Part shown: one piece after another, positions 17,486 through 25,720 of the stretch
Position numbering within the stretch: position 1 is the stretch's first letter
How the letters are laid out: each line of letters opens with the position of its first letter
Assembly (NCBI RefSeq): GCF_028283685.1
Contig: NZ_JAPWKF010000006.1
Coordinates: 21,729 to 85,728, forward strand
Reading direction: 5' to 3'
Length of the DNA stretch: 64,000 bases
DNA from: Edaphobacter sp.
Lineage (GTDB): Bacteria; Acidobacteriota; Terriglobia; Terriglobales; Acidobacteriaceae
Translations under genes and position numbers: made by a program
Notes under the pieces: model-generated
What the model saw: the letters and a program-made list of their open reading frames with translations, nothing else
Told to the model about the DNA's origin: nothing
Databases searched by the model: none

Positions 17486-18070
17486 CTACCGTCGGCGGAA
17501 GCGCTCGCGGATGGCCCTGGCGCGGTCGTTGTTGGAGGGGGCTGGCGGCGGGACGTCGCCCTCGGGGTAGAGAACGACGAAGCGGCGCGATCCCTCGCCG
17601 GAGGAGGCGGTGGGCAGGCCGGAGGGGGCCAGAGCCAGGTGCAGCAGGCGGCGCTCGCGGGAGTTCATGGGGGAGAAGGAGAACGGCTGGCCGGTCTGGC
17701 GGACTCGCTCGATGGCAGACTCGGCGGACTGGCGAAGCTCCTGGTGGCGGCGCAGCTTGAAGTTTTCGGCGTCGAAGGAGATGCGGTCGTGGTCTTCGTG
17801 CTCGAAGCGGAGGATCTTGGCGGCCACGTGTTCGAGGGCCAGAAGAAGCTCACCGTTACGGGCGATCAGGGTTGAAACATCCGGTCCGGAGAAGTCGACG
17901 CAGAGGTCAGCGCCGGCTACAGGAATCTCACGACCGGCGAAGTCGCCGATGGTGGGTTGCACTTGGCCGTTGCAGGCGAGGATGTTGAACTCCAGGTTCA
18001 GATGACCCCGGGAGATAAGCCCCTGCAAGAAGTCATTTACCTTCTTCTTCATGTCTTCCAGGTCTTGCAT
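17486..18070 (-). CDS. KH-R3H RNA-binding protein, KhpB (Jag)-like
   Basis: 194 aa from ATG 18070; the longer frame upstream is rejected because it has no family match. A KH-like domain (GPDVSTLIARNGELLLALEH, residues 65-85) is followed by an R3H domain with the R-x3-H motif (NSRERRLLHLAL, about 140). It ends in a basic, Pro-rich tail (RARAIRERFRRR). KhpB/Jag proteins bind single-stranded RNA and affect cell-wall growth and division in Firmicutes. The usual Jag_N domain is absent, and yidC, its usual neighbour, is not in view. Confidence 0.75.
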   Translation of the reverse strand: MQDLEDMKKKVNDFLQGLISRGHLNLEFNILACNGQVQPTIGDFAGREIPVAGADLCVDFSGPDVSTLIARNGELLLALEHVAAKILRFEHEDHDRISFDAENFKLRRHQELRQSAESAIERVRQTGQPFSFSPMNSRERRLLHLALAPSGLPTASSGEGSRRFVVLYPEGDVPPPAPSNNDRARAIRERFRRR

Positions 18071-18292
18071 TGGATTTTTTTCAATATACGCAATAAATCG
18101 CCGGTAAGTTTGCCTCGGCCGCGTATTGGATGCACGTCGGCGGCAATCGGGTTCCACGGATAAAGGACGTGACTTGCACAGATAGGAAAACCCGTGATTC
18201 AAGATACAGAAAATAAACGGCTTATCTGGTTAAACGCCATCTGTCGTATACGTTTCCGCGACGTGGAAATACCTTCGTCTGACGCCGCAATT

Positions 18293-19228
18293 TCAGCGAC
18301 TTCGGAGAGCTTTGCCCGGGGTTGAGGCAGGTGTGGCGGTGACGCGGGAGAGCAGGAAGCTGCGGAAGGCCCCGGCGGCTCCGGTGGGGTCGGGTCCGGC
18401 GGGATGGACCATGGAGAAGCGGCGGGAGAGGGTGAGTCCGCTGACCTGGGCGATGGCCAGGGTGCCGAGGGCGAGCTGGTTGCGTACGGCCCAGCGGGAG
18501 ACGAAGGTGACGCCAAGTCCGGCCTCGACGGCGGAGAGCAGGCCTTCGGTGGAGTCCAGCTCCATGGAGATGCGGAGCGACTTGAGCTTCACCTTGGCGG
18601 CGGTGAGCGCCTGTTCGACGACGCGGCGGGAGCCGGAACCGTACTCGCGCATGAGCAGGGGCTGGGTGGTGAGGTCGGCGGGGACGATCTCGTGGCTGGC
18701 CCACTCGTGTCCGGCGGGAACGACGAGGACGAGGTGGTCCTCCATGAAGGGCTCGACGCGGAGGTCCTTGCGCTGGACGGGGCCTTCGATCAGCGCGACG
18801 TGGATGCGGTGTTCGAGGAGCGCTTCGAGCATCTGGTCGGTGTTGCCGGACTGCGCGGTGATGTGGAGGCGCGGCTGGGCAGAGAGAAACTGCGCGATGA
18901 GATTAGGCAGCACGTACTGGCCGATGGTCTGCGAGGCGCCGAGGGCGAGCGTGCCGGCGTGATCGCCGGAGGTGTGGGCGACGGCGGCGAGGGCCTCGTC
19001 GCTGAGCTCGCGAAGCTTTTCGGCGAAGGGCAGAAGCGCGAGGCCGCCGGAGGTAAGGCTGATGTGTCCGCCGCCGCGATCGAAGAGCGGGGCGCCGATC
19101 TCGTCTTCGAGGGCCTTGATCTGCTGGGTGACGGCGGGCTGCGTCAGCAGAAGCTCTTCGGCGGCGCGGCTGAAGGAGAGATGACGGGCGACGGAGCGGA
19201 AGACGTGGAGGCGGAAGTTTTCGATCAT
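18293..19228 (-). CDS. LysR-family transcriptional regulator
   Basis: 311 aa. The N-terminal winged HTH is FRSVARHLSFSRAAEELLLT (residues 10-29) plus QPAVTQQIKALEDEIGAPLF. A periplasmic-binding-type effector domain follows (about 90-295; LALGASQTIGQYVLPNLIAQ, VALIEGPV, GLGVTFVSRWAV). It resembles the CysB/CbbR branch, which regulates sulphur or carbon metabolism. No target is evident because the neighbouring genes are unrelated. A dispersed repeat lies just upstream. Confidence 0.9.
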   Translation of the reverse strand: MIENFRLHVFRSVARHLSFSRAAEELLLTQPAVTQQIKALEDEIGAPLFDRGGGHISLTSGGLALLPFAEKLRELSDEALAAVAHTSGDHAGTLALGASQTIGQYVLPNLIAQFLSAQPRLHITAQSGNTDQMLEALLEHRIHVALIEGPVQRKDLRVEPFMEDHLVLVVPAGHEWASHEIVPADLTTQPLLMREYGSGSRRVVEQALTAAKVKLKSLRISMELDSTEGLLSAVEAGLGVTFVSRWAVRNQLALGTLAIAQVSGLTLSRRFSMVHPAGPDPTGAAGAFRSFLLSRVTATPASTPGKALRSR

Positions 19229-19256
19229 CGCTGGGTCTTAGGGTACATGGTGGCGG

Positions 19257-19340
19257 TAAGCAGATTCCTTCGCTGCACTGCCGAATGACAACCCAAAAGG
19301 TGGAATGACGAAGGCGTTCTGCGGGATGACAAAAGAGTGG
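19257..19340 (+). repeat. Dispersed GCAGATTCCT...GAATGACAA intergenic repeat
   Basis: Contains AGCAGATTCCTTCGCTGCAC followed by CCGAATGACAAC, and further partial units GGAATGACG and GGGATGACAAA. It is related to the copies at 20774, 27091, 39347, 41321, 41748, 45422 and 50200. Confidence 0.6.
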
Positions 19341-19424
19341 ATGGGAGCAGGAGCTGCGCGAGAGCTACTAGACTGTTAGAGAGCCTCTGTTCCTCTGAGC
19401 CGAAAAGGATCTGCCGCGCCGCGC

Positions 19425-20150
19425 ATGAAAGCTACTGCCATTGAATTCCGTCTTCGCTTCCTGATCCATGTCGTCCTCTACGTGCTGGCCTTTGCGACGC
19501 CGTGGAACTACTGGCTGCACCTCGATACGGTGCGCACGTGGCAGTGGCTGGCGGCGCAGATGTCGCATCTGAAGTGGGCCAGCTTCAGCACCGGGACCGA
19601 GGTGATCCTGGTGGTGGGCATCGTGGTGGCGGTTGCGGCGGCGCTGCTGCGGACGTGGGGCGCGTCGTACCTGGGCTCCGGCGTAGTCAAGGATGCGGCG
19701 ATGCATGGCAACGCGATCGTCGCGGCCGGCCCGTATCGTTATCTGCGCAATCCCTTGTATGTGGGGACGTTCCTGCACACGCTGGCACTCTCACTGTTGA
19801 TGCTGCCGAGCGGCGCGGTCTTCTCGATTGTGCTGATCGGGCTGTTTCAGCTGCGGCTGATCCTGGCGGAAGAGTCGTTTCTGGGCGCGAAGGTGGGCGA
19901 TGCCTACCGCGTGTACTGCACGCTGGTGCCGCGGCTGATCCCGACGCTGCGTCCGCGTGTGGCGGCTTCTTCGGTGCAGCCGAAGTGGGGGCTGGGTGTC
20001 GTGGGCGAGATCTACTTCTGGGGTGCGGCTGTCTCGTTTGGCGTACTGGGCTGGCGGTATAACTCCACGCTGATCCTGCAGGGAGTTCTGGTGTCGCTGG
20101 GTGTGTCGCTGGTGGCACGGGCCCTTGTGCCGAAGCCGGAAGCGGCGTAA
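19425..20150 (+). CDS. Isoprenylcysteine carboxyl methyltransferase-family membrane protein
   Basis: 241 aa with about five membrane helices (residues 8-30, 58-76, 110-135, 185-205, 210-230). The ICMT/PEMT signature is GPYRYLRNPLYVGTFLHTLA, with a downstream E-E (LILAEESFLGAKVGDAYRVY) that completes the SAM site. Bacterial members methylate small lipids, phenols or unknown substrates in the inner membrane. It is followed after 14 bp by a TetR gene, so the two probably form an operon. Confidence 0.75.
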   Translation: MKATAIEFRLRFLIHVVLYVLAFATPWNYWLHLDTVRTWQWLAAQMSHLKWASFSTGTEVILVVGIVVAVAAALLRTWGASYLGSGVVKDAAMHGNAIVAAGPYRYLRNPLYVGTFLHTLALSLLMLPSGAVFSIVLIGLFQLRLILAEESFLGAKVGDAYRVYCTLVPRLIPTLRPRVAASSVQPKWGLGVVGEIYFWGAAVSFGVLGWRYNSTLILQGVLVSLGVSLVARALVPKPEAA

Positions 20151-20164
20151 GGAAAGGGAGCGAG

Positions 20165-20731
20165 ATGGCGCGTCCACGGGACCCGGAGAAGCGCAGGGCG
20201 ATTCTCGAAGCAGCGATCGCAGAGATCGCCGAGGTGGGACTGGGCGCGGCGACGGCGAAGATCGCCAAGCGCGCGGAGCTGGCCGAAGGCACGCTGTTTA
20301 CCTACTTCTCCACCAAGGACGAGCTACTGAACGAGCTGTACGCCGAGCTGAAGAACGAGCTCTACGCTCTGATCAACCGCAGCTTTCCGCACAAGGCGAG
20401 CCTGGAGCAGAGGGCGTGGCATGTGTGGTCGTGCTCACTGGGCTGGTCGATCGAACATCCTGCGCACCGGAAGGTCTCGGTGCAGCTGAACCTGTCGGAC
20501 GCGGTGACGGCGGAGACGCGGGAGCGGACGGTAGAGGCCAGGGGCGCGGTCGATACGCTGTTCGCCGAGATGGATGAACGCGAGTCGCTGCGCGGGATGC
20601 CGAAGGGCTTTGGCGCGGCGACCATGTCGGCGATGCAGGAGGCGACGATGGACTTTGCCGCGAGGTCGCCGAGACAGAGAAAGATGCTGGTCGAGCGCGG
20701 GTTCCGGCTGTACTGGCGCGCTGTGCGATAA
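20165..20731 (+). CDS. TetR/AcrR family regulator
   Basis: 188 aa, ribosome site GGAAAGGGAGCGAG. HTH at residues 10-55 (RRAILEAAIAEIAEVGLGAA, AELAEGTLFTYFSTKDELLN). It sits downstream of an ICMT-like gene and 225 bp upstream of an SDR gene whose leader holds a 12-bp inverted repeat (20897-20928). A TetR-SDR regulatory pair is the simplest reading. Confidence 0.85.
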   Translation: MARPRDPEKRRAILEAAIAEIAEVGLGAATAKIAKRAELAEGTLFTYFSTKDELLNELYAELKNELYALINRSFPHKASLEQRAWHVWSCSLGWSIEHPAHRKVSVQLNLSDAVTAETRERTVEARGAVDTLFAEMDERESLRGMPKGFGAATMSAMQEATMDFAARSPRQRKMLVERGFRLYWRAVR

Positions 20732-20773
20732 GGGCGTTCGGTTCTGTTTGAGCCACGCGCTTTATCCCCCCTT

Positions 20774-20849
20774 GTTGTCATTCTCCCTCCCGTTCCTCTT
20801 TGTCTTCTGCCGTTCTGTTTGTCATTCCGCAGCGAATCGAAGGAATATG
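20774..20849. repeat. Dispersed GGAATGACAA repeat (inverted orientation)
   Basis: Reads TTGTTGTCATTCT... and TTTGTCATTCCGCAGCGAAT followed by CGAAGGAATATG, the reverse complement of the family also seen at 19257 and 45422. Confidence 0.55.
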
Positions 20850-20896
20850 TTTTCTTTACAGAATGCTGGATGGAGTCAGGTGCAGTTGCAGCGAAT

Positions 20897-20928
20897 AAAT
20901 AAATGAGCAACCACTCGCTCATTTATTT
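20897..20928. promoter_or_regulatory. Putative TetR operator upstream of the SDR gene
   Basis: Perfect 12-bp inverted repeat AAATAAATGAGC / GCTCATTTATTT with an 8-nt spacer, 29 bp before the SDR start. TGAGC...GCTCA palindromes are common TetR-family sites, and the TetR gene at 20165 lies immediately upstream. Confidence 0.65.
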
Positions 20929-20956
20929 GTCTAAAGAAACAGGAGGATCTATTTCG

Positions 20957-21829
20957 ATGTCTAAGGTCTGGTTGATTACGGGAAGTGGAAACGGTCTGGG
21001 ACGCGATATCGCCGAAGCCGCGTTGGCTGCGGGCGACAGCGTGGTTGCGGGTGCGCGGCGTCCGGAGGAGCTGGACGCTCTGGTGGCGCAGTACGGCGAG
21101 CGAGTGCTGCCGGTCAAGCTGGAGGTGCGCGACGAGGCGCAGGCTCAGGCAGCGGTGAAGGCTGCGATCGATACGTTCGGTCGGCTGGATGTGCTGGTGA
21201 ACAATGCCGGTTATGGTCAGGTGGCTCCGTTCGAGCAGACGAGCGCGGAGGATTTTCAGGCCGTCGTGGATACCTGCCTCTGGGGCGTGATCTACACGAC
21301 GCGTGCGGCGATTCCGGTGATGAGGAAGCAGAGGAGCGGGCACATCTTCCAGGTCTCGTCGATCGGCGGAAGGATCGCGTTTGGCGGCAACACGGCATAT
21401 CACACGGCGAAGTGGGCGGTGGGCGGCTTCAGCGATGCGCTGGCGATGGAGGTGGCTCCGTTCGGCGTGAAGGTGTGCACGCTGGAGCCGGGCGGCATCC
21501 GCACCAACTGGTCGCGGCGCGCCGGACAGGGTGAGGTGGAGCTGCTGCCGGAGTATGAAGAGACGGTGGGGCAGATCTATCAACTGCTGCGGAAGATCGA
21601 AGGCCAGCAGGAGGGTGATCCGCAGCGCATTGCGGCGCTGATCGTGAAGCTGACGAATACGGACGAGGTGCCGCTGCGGCTGATCCTCGGTGTCGACGCG
21701 GAGCAGCGTGTCGCACTGGTGGAGGAGGGCCGTGCAGCCGAGGCGAAGAAGTTCCGCGAGCTGACCCACTCGACGGTGTACCCGGATGCGGCATCGATTC
21801 CGGAGCTGCTGACGGTGAAGATGCGCTAG
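20957..21829 (+). CDS. Short-chain dehydrogenase/reductase
   Basis: 290 aa from ATG 20957, preceded by an ideal AGGAGG. An earlier ATG at 20903 lies inside the operator palindrome and is rejected. Classical SDR: cofactor motif TGSGNGLG (residues 9-16), NNAG (about 84), catalytic Ser (VSSIGG) and Y-x3-K (YHTAKWAVGG). It oxidises or reduces an alcohol/carbonyl with NAD(P). The substrate is unknown. Probably repressed by the upstream TetR. Confidence 0.9.
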   Translation: MSKVWLITGSGNGLGRDIAEAALAAGDSVVAGARRPEELDALVAQYGERVLPVKLEVRDEAQAQAAVKAAIDTFGRLDVLVNNAGYGQVAPFEQTSAEDFQAVVDTCLWGVIYTTRAAIPVMRKQRSGHIFQVSSIGGRIAFGGNTAYHTAKWAVGGFSDALAMEVAPFGVKVCTLEPGGIRTNWSRRAGQGEVELLPEYEETVGQIYQLLRKIEGQQEGDPQRIAALIVKLTNTDEVPLRLILGVDAEQRVALVEEGRAAEAKKFRELTHSTVYPDAASIPELLTVKMR

Positions 21830-21913
21830 GTGGCTGTGGCGGGGGAGTGCTCTCCCGCCTTGCCGTGTGGCGCGTGGCTAAGCAGGCAGCGGCGGGATCA
21901 ACGATTAAAAGCA

Positions 21914-21941
21914 GAAGCCCCGCCAGCGATGGCGGGGCTTC
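21914..21941. terminator. Bidirectional terminator
   Basis: Perfect 11-bp stem GAAGCCCCGCC / GGCGGGGCTTC with loop AGCGAT, flanked by A-rich (left) and CAAACTTGTT (right) sequence. It lies between the convergent SDR and PEP-CTERM genes. Confidence 0.8.
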
Positions 21942-21965
21942 AAACTTGTTGTCTTGCGAGAGGGG

Positions 21966-22505
21966 TTATACCGCGTGATTGCCTGCGGACTGGCGGCGGG
22001 CGAAGGCGGCCAGACCGAAGGCTCCGAAGCCGGTGGCGAGCAGGGCCCAGGTGCCGGGCTCGGGGACGGGGCTGGCGTTGGCGACGTCCAGGGTTCCGCC
22101 GGCGGAGGTCAGAATGCTGTAGTCCCCGGAGTCGACTCCGCCGAGGATGTCGAAGGTGAAGGTGTAGTTGCCGGCGAGGGTATCGCTCGGCAGCGTGATG
22201 GTGAAGAGGTCGCCGGTGTACGAGTCGCCGCCCGACATGCTGAGGGGGGCGTCGAGCAGGAACGCAGAGTCGTCGAGGACGAAGCTGAATGCGGAGGGGC
22301 CGTTGACGTTGATGTTGTCGCCCAGCAGGTTGACCGCGCCCAGACCATCGGAGGCGGCGGTGATGGTTCCGGCGACCGTGATGGTGTCGCCGGGGGCTCC
22401 GGTGAAGGAGCTCGGCGAGAGCGAGAGGCTGAGGGTGTCCGCCGAGGCGAACGGAACCAGGGCGAGGAGTGCGAGAGCGAGGGTGGTGATGGCCGTCTTC
22501 TTCAT
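21966..22505 (-). CDS. PEP-CTERM sorting domain protein
   Basis: 179 aa. Signal peptide MKKTAITTLALALLALVPFA, then an all-beta middle (TLSLSLSPSSFTGAPGDTIT, DNINVNGPSAFSF) of the kind seen in acidobacterial surface proteins. The PEP-CTERM tail is VPEPGTWALLATGFGAFGLA followed by AFARRQ. It is likely exported, processed by an exosortase and anchored or released at the surface. It lies 36 bp downstream of the secreted nuclease gene in the same orientation, so co-transcription is likely. Confidence 0.85.
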   Translation of the reverse strand: MKKTAITTLALALLALVPFASADTLSLSLSPSSFTGAPGDTITVAGTITAASDGLGAVNLLGDNINVNGPSAFSFVLDDSAFLLDAPLSMSGGDSYTGDLFTITLPSDTLAGNYTFTFDILGGVDSGDYSILTSAGGTLDVANASPVPEPGTWALLATGFGAFGLAAFARRQSAGNHAV

Positions 22506-22540
22506 GAGTCTTCCTTTAGGTCGATTGTTTTGAGAGTCGC

Positions 22541-25500
22541 TTAGTTGGCGGGGATGACGGCGCGGAGGCTGGTGGTGAAGGCGCCTCCCGTGTAGGTTCC
22601 GGTGAACTTCTCCACCGCGGCGGCGCCGGGATTACCAGCGGAGGCGGGGAAGAGGATCGTGGCGGTCGCCGAGGCTCCCGGCTGGATGTCGCCGACGGCA
22701 TAAGGCAGCGGTGAGCCGCTGGCCGCGCCGAGGACGGCACCGGTGAGGACGACGTTCTGCGCGGTTCCGGCGCCGGTGTTCTTCAGCGTGACGGTGGCCT
22801 GGTAGCCGTTCGAGACCTTGATGAGGGTCGCGGAGGCGGTGACCTGGACCGTGCCCTGAACAGCGGGGATGCTGAAGTAGGCGACGGGAGCATCGTGATC
22901 GCTGACGCGCTCAGGACGGGTGGCGTCGTTGAGGTAGACCAGCGGGAAGTCGGCGTCGTAGTGGGCGTAGGCGAGGCGGGTCATCTGCGGCACCAGGTCG
23001 CTGGTGACGACGACGTGGTCGAGCACCTGCGCGCTGCCCGTCTCGACGTAGCTCTGGCGCTGCTCCGCCGGAAGCAGGGTGACGAGATCGACCAGCGGCG
23101 GGTTGGCGAGACCGGCGACCGGAGGCGTAACCACCTGCGAGGCCGGGACCGGGTTGCCACGGGTAACGCCGAGCACGTCGACGAAGCCGTCGGAGAACTC
23201 GAAGCTGTTGTAGTCGCCGACGGCGACGACGTGCTCACCGGCAGCCTGGTAGCCCTGGATGAGCTTGGCAAGGAACTCGGCCTGCGCCTCACGCTTCAGG
23301 CGGACGGTGGCGCCGGTGCTGGTGGGATCGTCGACGTTGATCAGCGAGCGCTGGTGGACGACGATCATCGTCAGCGGGTAGTCGGTTCCGGAGCCGCGCT
23401 TGATGCCGAGATGCGCGACCAGCGGGGTGCGGTCGTTGAGGGTCGCCTGCGATCCGCCGGAGTTGGTGAAGGTGGTGTCGAGGCCGAACTGCTCCACGCG
23501 CACCGTGTCGACCTTGGTGGACTTCACCAGCAGGCCGGTGTTGATGGCGCTGATGTCGTTGCCGAGGAAGAGGTAGGGGACGTAGAGCGGGTCAGGCTGA
23601 CCGGCGGCGACGGCATCGGCGGAGACCTTTTTGGCGAGGTCGGTCAGGACGGCCAGGTTCTCGACCTCCTGCGTACCGATGATGTCGGGCGTATTGAGGA
23701 CGTTGCGGATGGCGAGCGACGCCTTGTTGAGGCGGCGCTGGTAGGCCTCGGTGGTGACGGTGACGGCCGAGCTGCCGGGGTTGTCCTGGTCGGAGACGTC
23801 GTTGTAGAAGCGCTCCAGGTTCATGCTGGCGATGGTGAACTCACCGGAGGTCTGGACGGGCAGGGGCTGCGCGGTCATCAGGCCGGTGACGGTGGGGTTA
23901 TTGGTGGCGTCGAGCAGGATCTCGGGAGCGCCGTAGGAGAAGTCCATGACGCCGGAGAGTCCGGTGACGGTGGCGTTGGAGGTGAGGTCGATGCCGGTGC
24001 CGCGGAAGCTCTTCGAGTCGATGTAGATCAGCTCGGGGTTGGAGTCCCAGACGGGCACGCCTGCGGGCAGCGGGCCGTAGGCGGTGTCGGTGATGCCGAC
24101 GCCGGGCTCGCGGAAGGGACGGGGGACGCCGGTGACGACGCCGTAGAAGAGGCCGTTGGAGGTGTTGGTCTCGGTGGATTCGGTGAGCGAGGCGTCGGTG
24201 CCGCTGGTGGTGGTCAGCGAGTCGATGGCGACGCGCATGCCCTCAAGCCGGGTGAACTGGTAGATGCCGCCGGAGGGTGAATCCATCGCCTGCGTGATGG
24301 TGACGGCTGGGGGAAGCGGATTGCCGCTCGAGAGCAGGGTGAAGGTGGGCGAGTCGATCTCGGTGCTGGGCGTGAGGCCCGTGGCGGGATAGGTGGCCAC
24401 CGTTCCCGAGACCTGCACCTCGGCGCCGACCGTGATGTACGACGGCTTGGAGGTGGAGCCGGTGTAGACCAGGATGCCCTGCGGCGTGGTGGCGGTGGTC
24501 GAGGCGTTCTTCGCCTCGAGGTAGAAGCCGCTGGACTTGACGCCGATGACGATGCCCGAGGTCGTCACCTTCTGCGTGACGTAGGGCGAGGGCTTGGCCG
24601 ACTGGATCTGCTGGATGCTGATGGTGGGTGGCGGAATGATCACGGTCAGCGCGATGGTGGTCTTGGCTGAGCGCATCTGGGTGTCGGCCACGGTGACGGG
24701 CAGCGAGAAGGTTCCGGCGAGGGACGGGGTGAAGCTGTAGGAGAAGATGTTGTCGCCCGCGGTGAGGTCGCCGTTGGTGCCGTCGTCGAAGAAGGGCTGC
24801 GTGGAGGAGCCGCCGATGTTGCTGAGGTCTGCCGCGACGCTGATGCCGGCGCTGGCGGGATTGGTACCGGGGATCACCGTGACGGTCAGCAGGGTCGGAT
24901 TGTTCTGGTTGACCGAGGCCGGATTGGCGAGGCCGGCGGCGGCGATCTGGCCGGGTCCGGTGGGATTGCACGGAGCCAGCGTGGAGCCGGTGTTATGCGG
25001 ATTGGCCGCGCCGGTCGAGAAGTCGACGGCGTTGTTCTGGTTGTCGACGCAGAGGTTGGTGCGGATGGCGGCGGTGGCGTTGGCGAGGGTCGCGGTGGGG
25101 CCGGTGCCGAGGAAGCAGTTGGCGGCGCCGAAGCCGACGTAATCGACCACGCCCTGCGCGGCGGTGGGGCAACCGGAGCTGCCGTTGAGCGCGGTGGCGG
25201 AGTTGACCAGGGCGATCTTGCCTGCGGTGGCGCTCATCGCGATGGTGCCGGAGGCGTCAGGCGTGGGCAGCGCCGTGGTTCCGCCGGAGCCCTGCGCCTC
25301 CTGTACGAGGTAGAACTGGCCGGGCTGCAGCGTGATGGTGCCGGGCAGCGGGGTGGCCTGGTACGACGTTCCCGTAGAGGAGGCGTACTGCACGCTGTAG
25401 CCCGTCAGCGTCTGCGGCGAGGTGGTGGGATTGAACAGTTCGACGAAATCGTTGGTGTAGGTCGAGCCGGAGTTACCGCCTCCGCCGTATACCTGCGAGA

Positions 25501-25609
25501 TCACAACATGGGTAGGCGTCTGGGCGGCGCCTGTGATTGCAAACATCGCAGTGGCCAGAAATAAAGACAGTGAGGCCGAGGGCATACAACGAAGGTTGTA
25601 GGTGAACAT
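22541..25609 (-). CDS. Secreted multidomain nuclease (lamin-tail plus endonuclease/exonuclease/phosphatase domain)
   Basis: 1022 aa. Signal peptide near the N-terminus (SLFLATAMFAITGAAQ). A second ATG at 25585 is an alternative start, and neither has a clear ribosome site. Domains in order: lamin-tail domain (VVISQVYGGGGNSGSTYTND, residues 35-180), an Ig-like module (about 225-325), an OB-fold region (about 335-460), an EEP nuclease core (about 615-930; IASMNLERFYND, DIIGTQEVENL, VAVGDYNSFEFSD, VSDHDAPVAYF) and a C-terminal beta domain. This is the architecture of the extracellular nucleases ExeM/NucH, which degrade extracellular DNA for nutrition or biofilm remodelling. Confidence 0.85.
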   Translation of the reverse strand: MFTYNLRCMPSASLSLFLATAMFAITGAAQTPTHVVISQVYGGGGNSGSTYTNDFVELFNPTTSPQTLTGYSVQYASSTGTSYQATPLPGTITLQPGQFYLVQEAQGSGGTTALPTPDASGTIAMSATAGKIALVNSATALNGSSGCPTAAQGVVDYVGFGAANCFLGTGPTATLANATAAIRTNLCVDNQNNAVDFSTGAANPHNTGSTLAPCNPTGPGQIAAAGLANPASVNQNNPTLLTVTVIPGTNPASAGISVAADLSNIGGSSTQPFFDDGTNGDLTAGDNIFSYSFTPSLAGTFSLPVTVADTQMRSAKTTIALTVIIPPPTISIQQIQSAKPSPYVTQKVTTSGIVIGVKSSGFYLEAKNASTTATTPQGILVYTGSTSKPSYITVGAEVQVSGTVATYPATGLTPSTEIDSPTFTLLSSGNPLPPAVTITQAMDSPSGGIYQFTRLEGMRVAIDSLTTTSGTDASLTESTETNTSNGLFYGVVTGVPRPFREPGVGITDTAYGPLPAGVPVWDSNPELIYIDSKSFRGTGIDLTSNATVTGLSGVMDFSYGAPEILLDATNNPTVTGLMTAQPLPVQTSGEFTIASMNLERFYNDVSDQDNPGSSAVTVTTEAYQRRLNKASLAIRNVLNTPDIIGTQEVENLAVLTDLAKKVSADAVAAGQPDPLYVPYLFLGNDISAINTGLLVKSTKVDTVRVEQFGLDTTFTNSGGSQATLNDRTPLVAHLGIKRGSGTDYPLTMIVVHQRSLINVDDPTSTGATVRLKREAQAEFLAKLIQGYQAAGEHVVAVGDYNSFEFSDGFVDVLGVTRGNPVPASQVVTPPVAGLANPPLVDLVTLLPAEQRQSYVETGSAQVLDHVVVTSDLVPQMTRLAYAHYDADFPLVYLNDATRPERVSDHDAPVAYFSIPAVQGTVQVTASATLIKVSNGYQATVTLKNTGAGTAQNVVLTGAVLGAASGSPLPYAVGDIQPGASATATILFPASAGNPGAAAVEKFTGTYTGGAFTTSLRAVIPAN

Positions 25610-25720
25610 ATGCGACCGATAGTACCTCGATTCGGCCGGTTGTCTATTTAAAAAATCAGCGAATGTTGTTGATGTGCAATATGTTGCGGGAATGTGACTT
25701 CATCAACACGTGTGCCTTTT

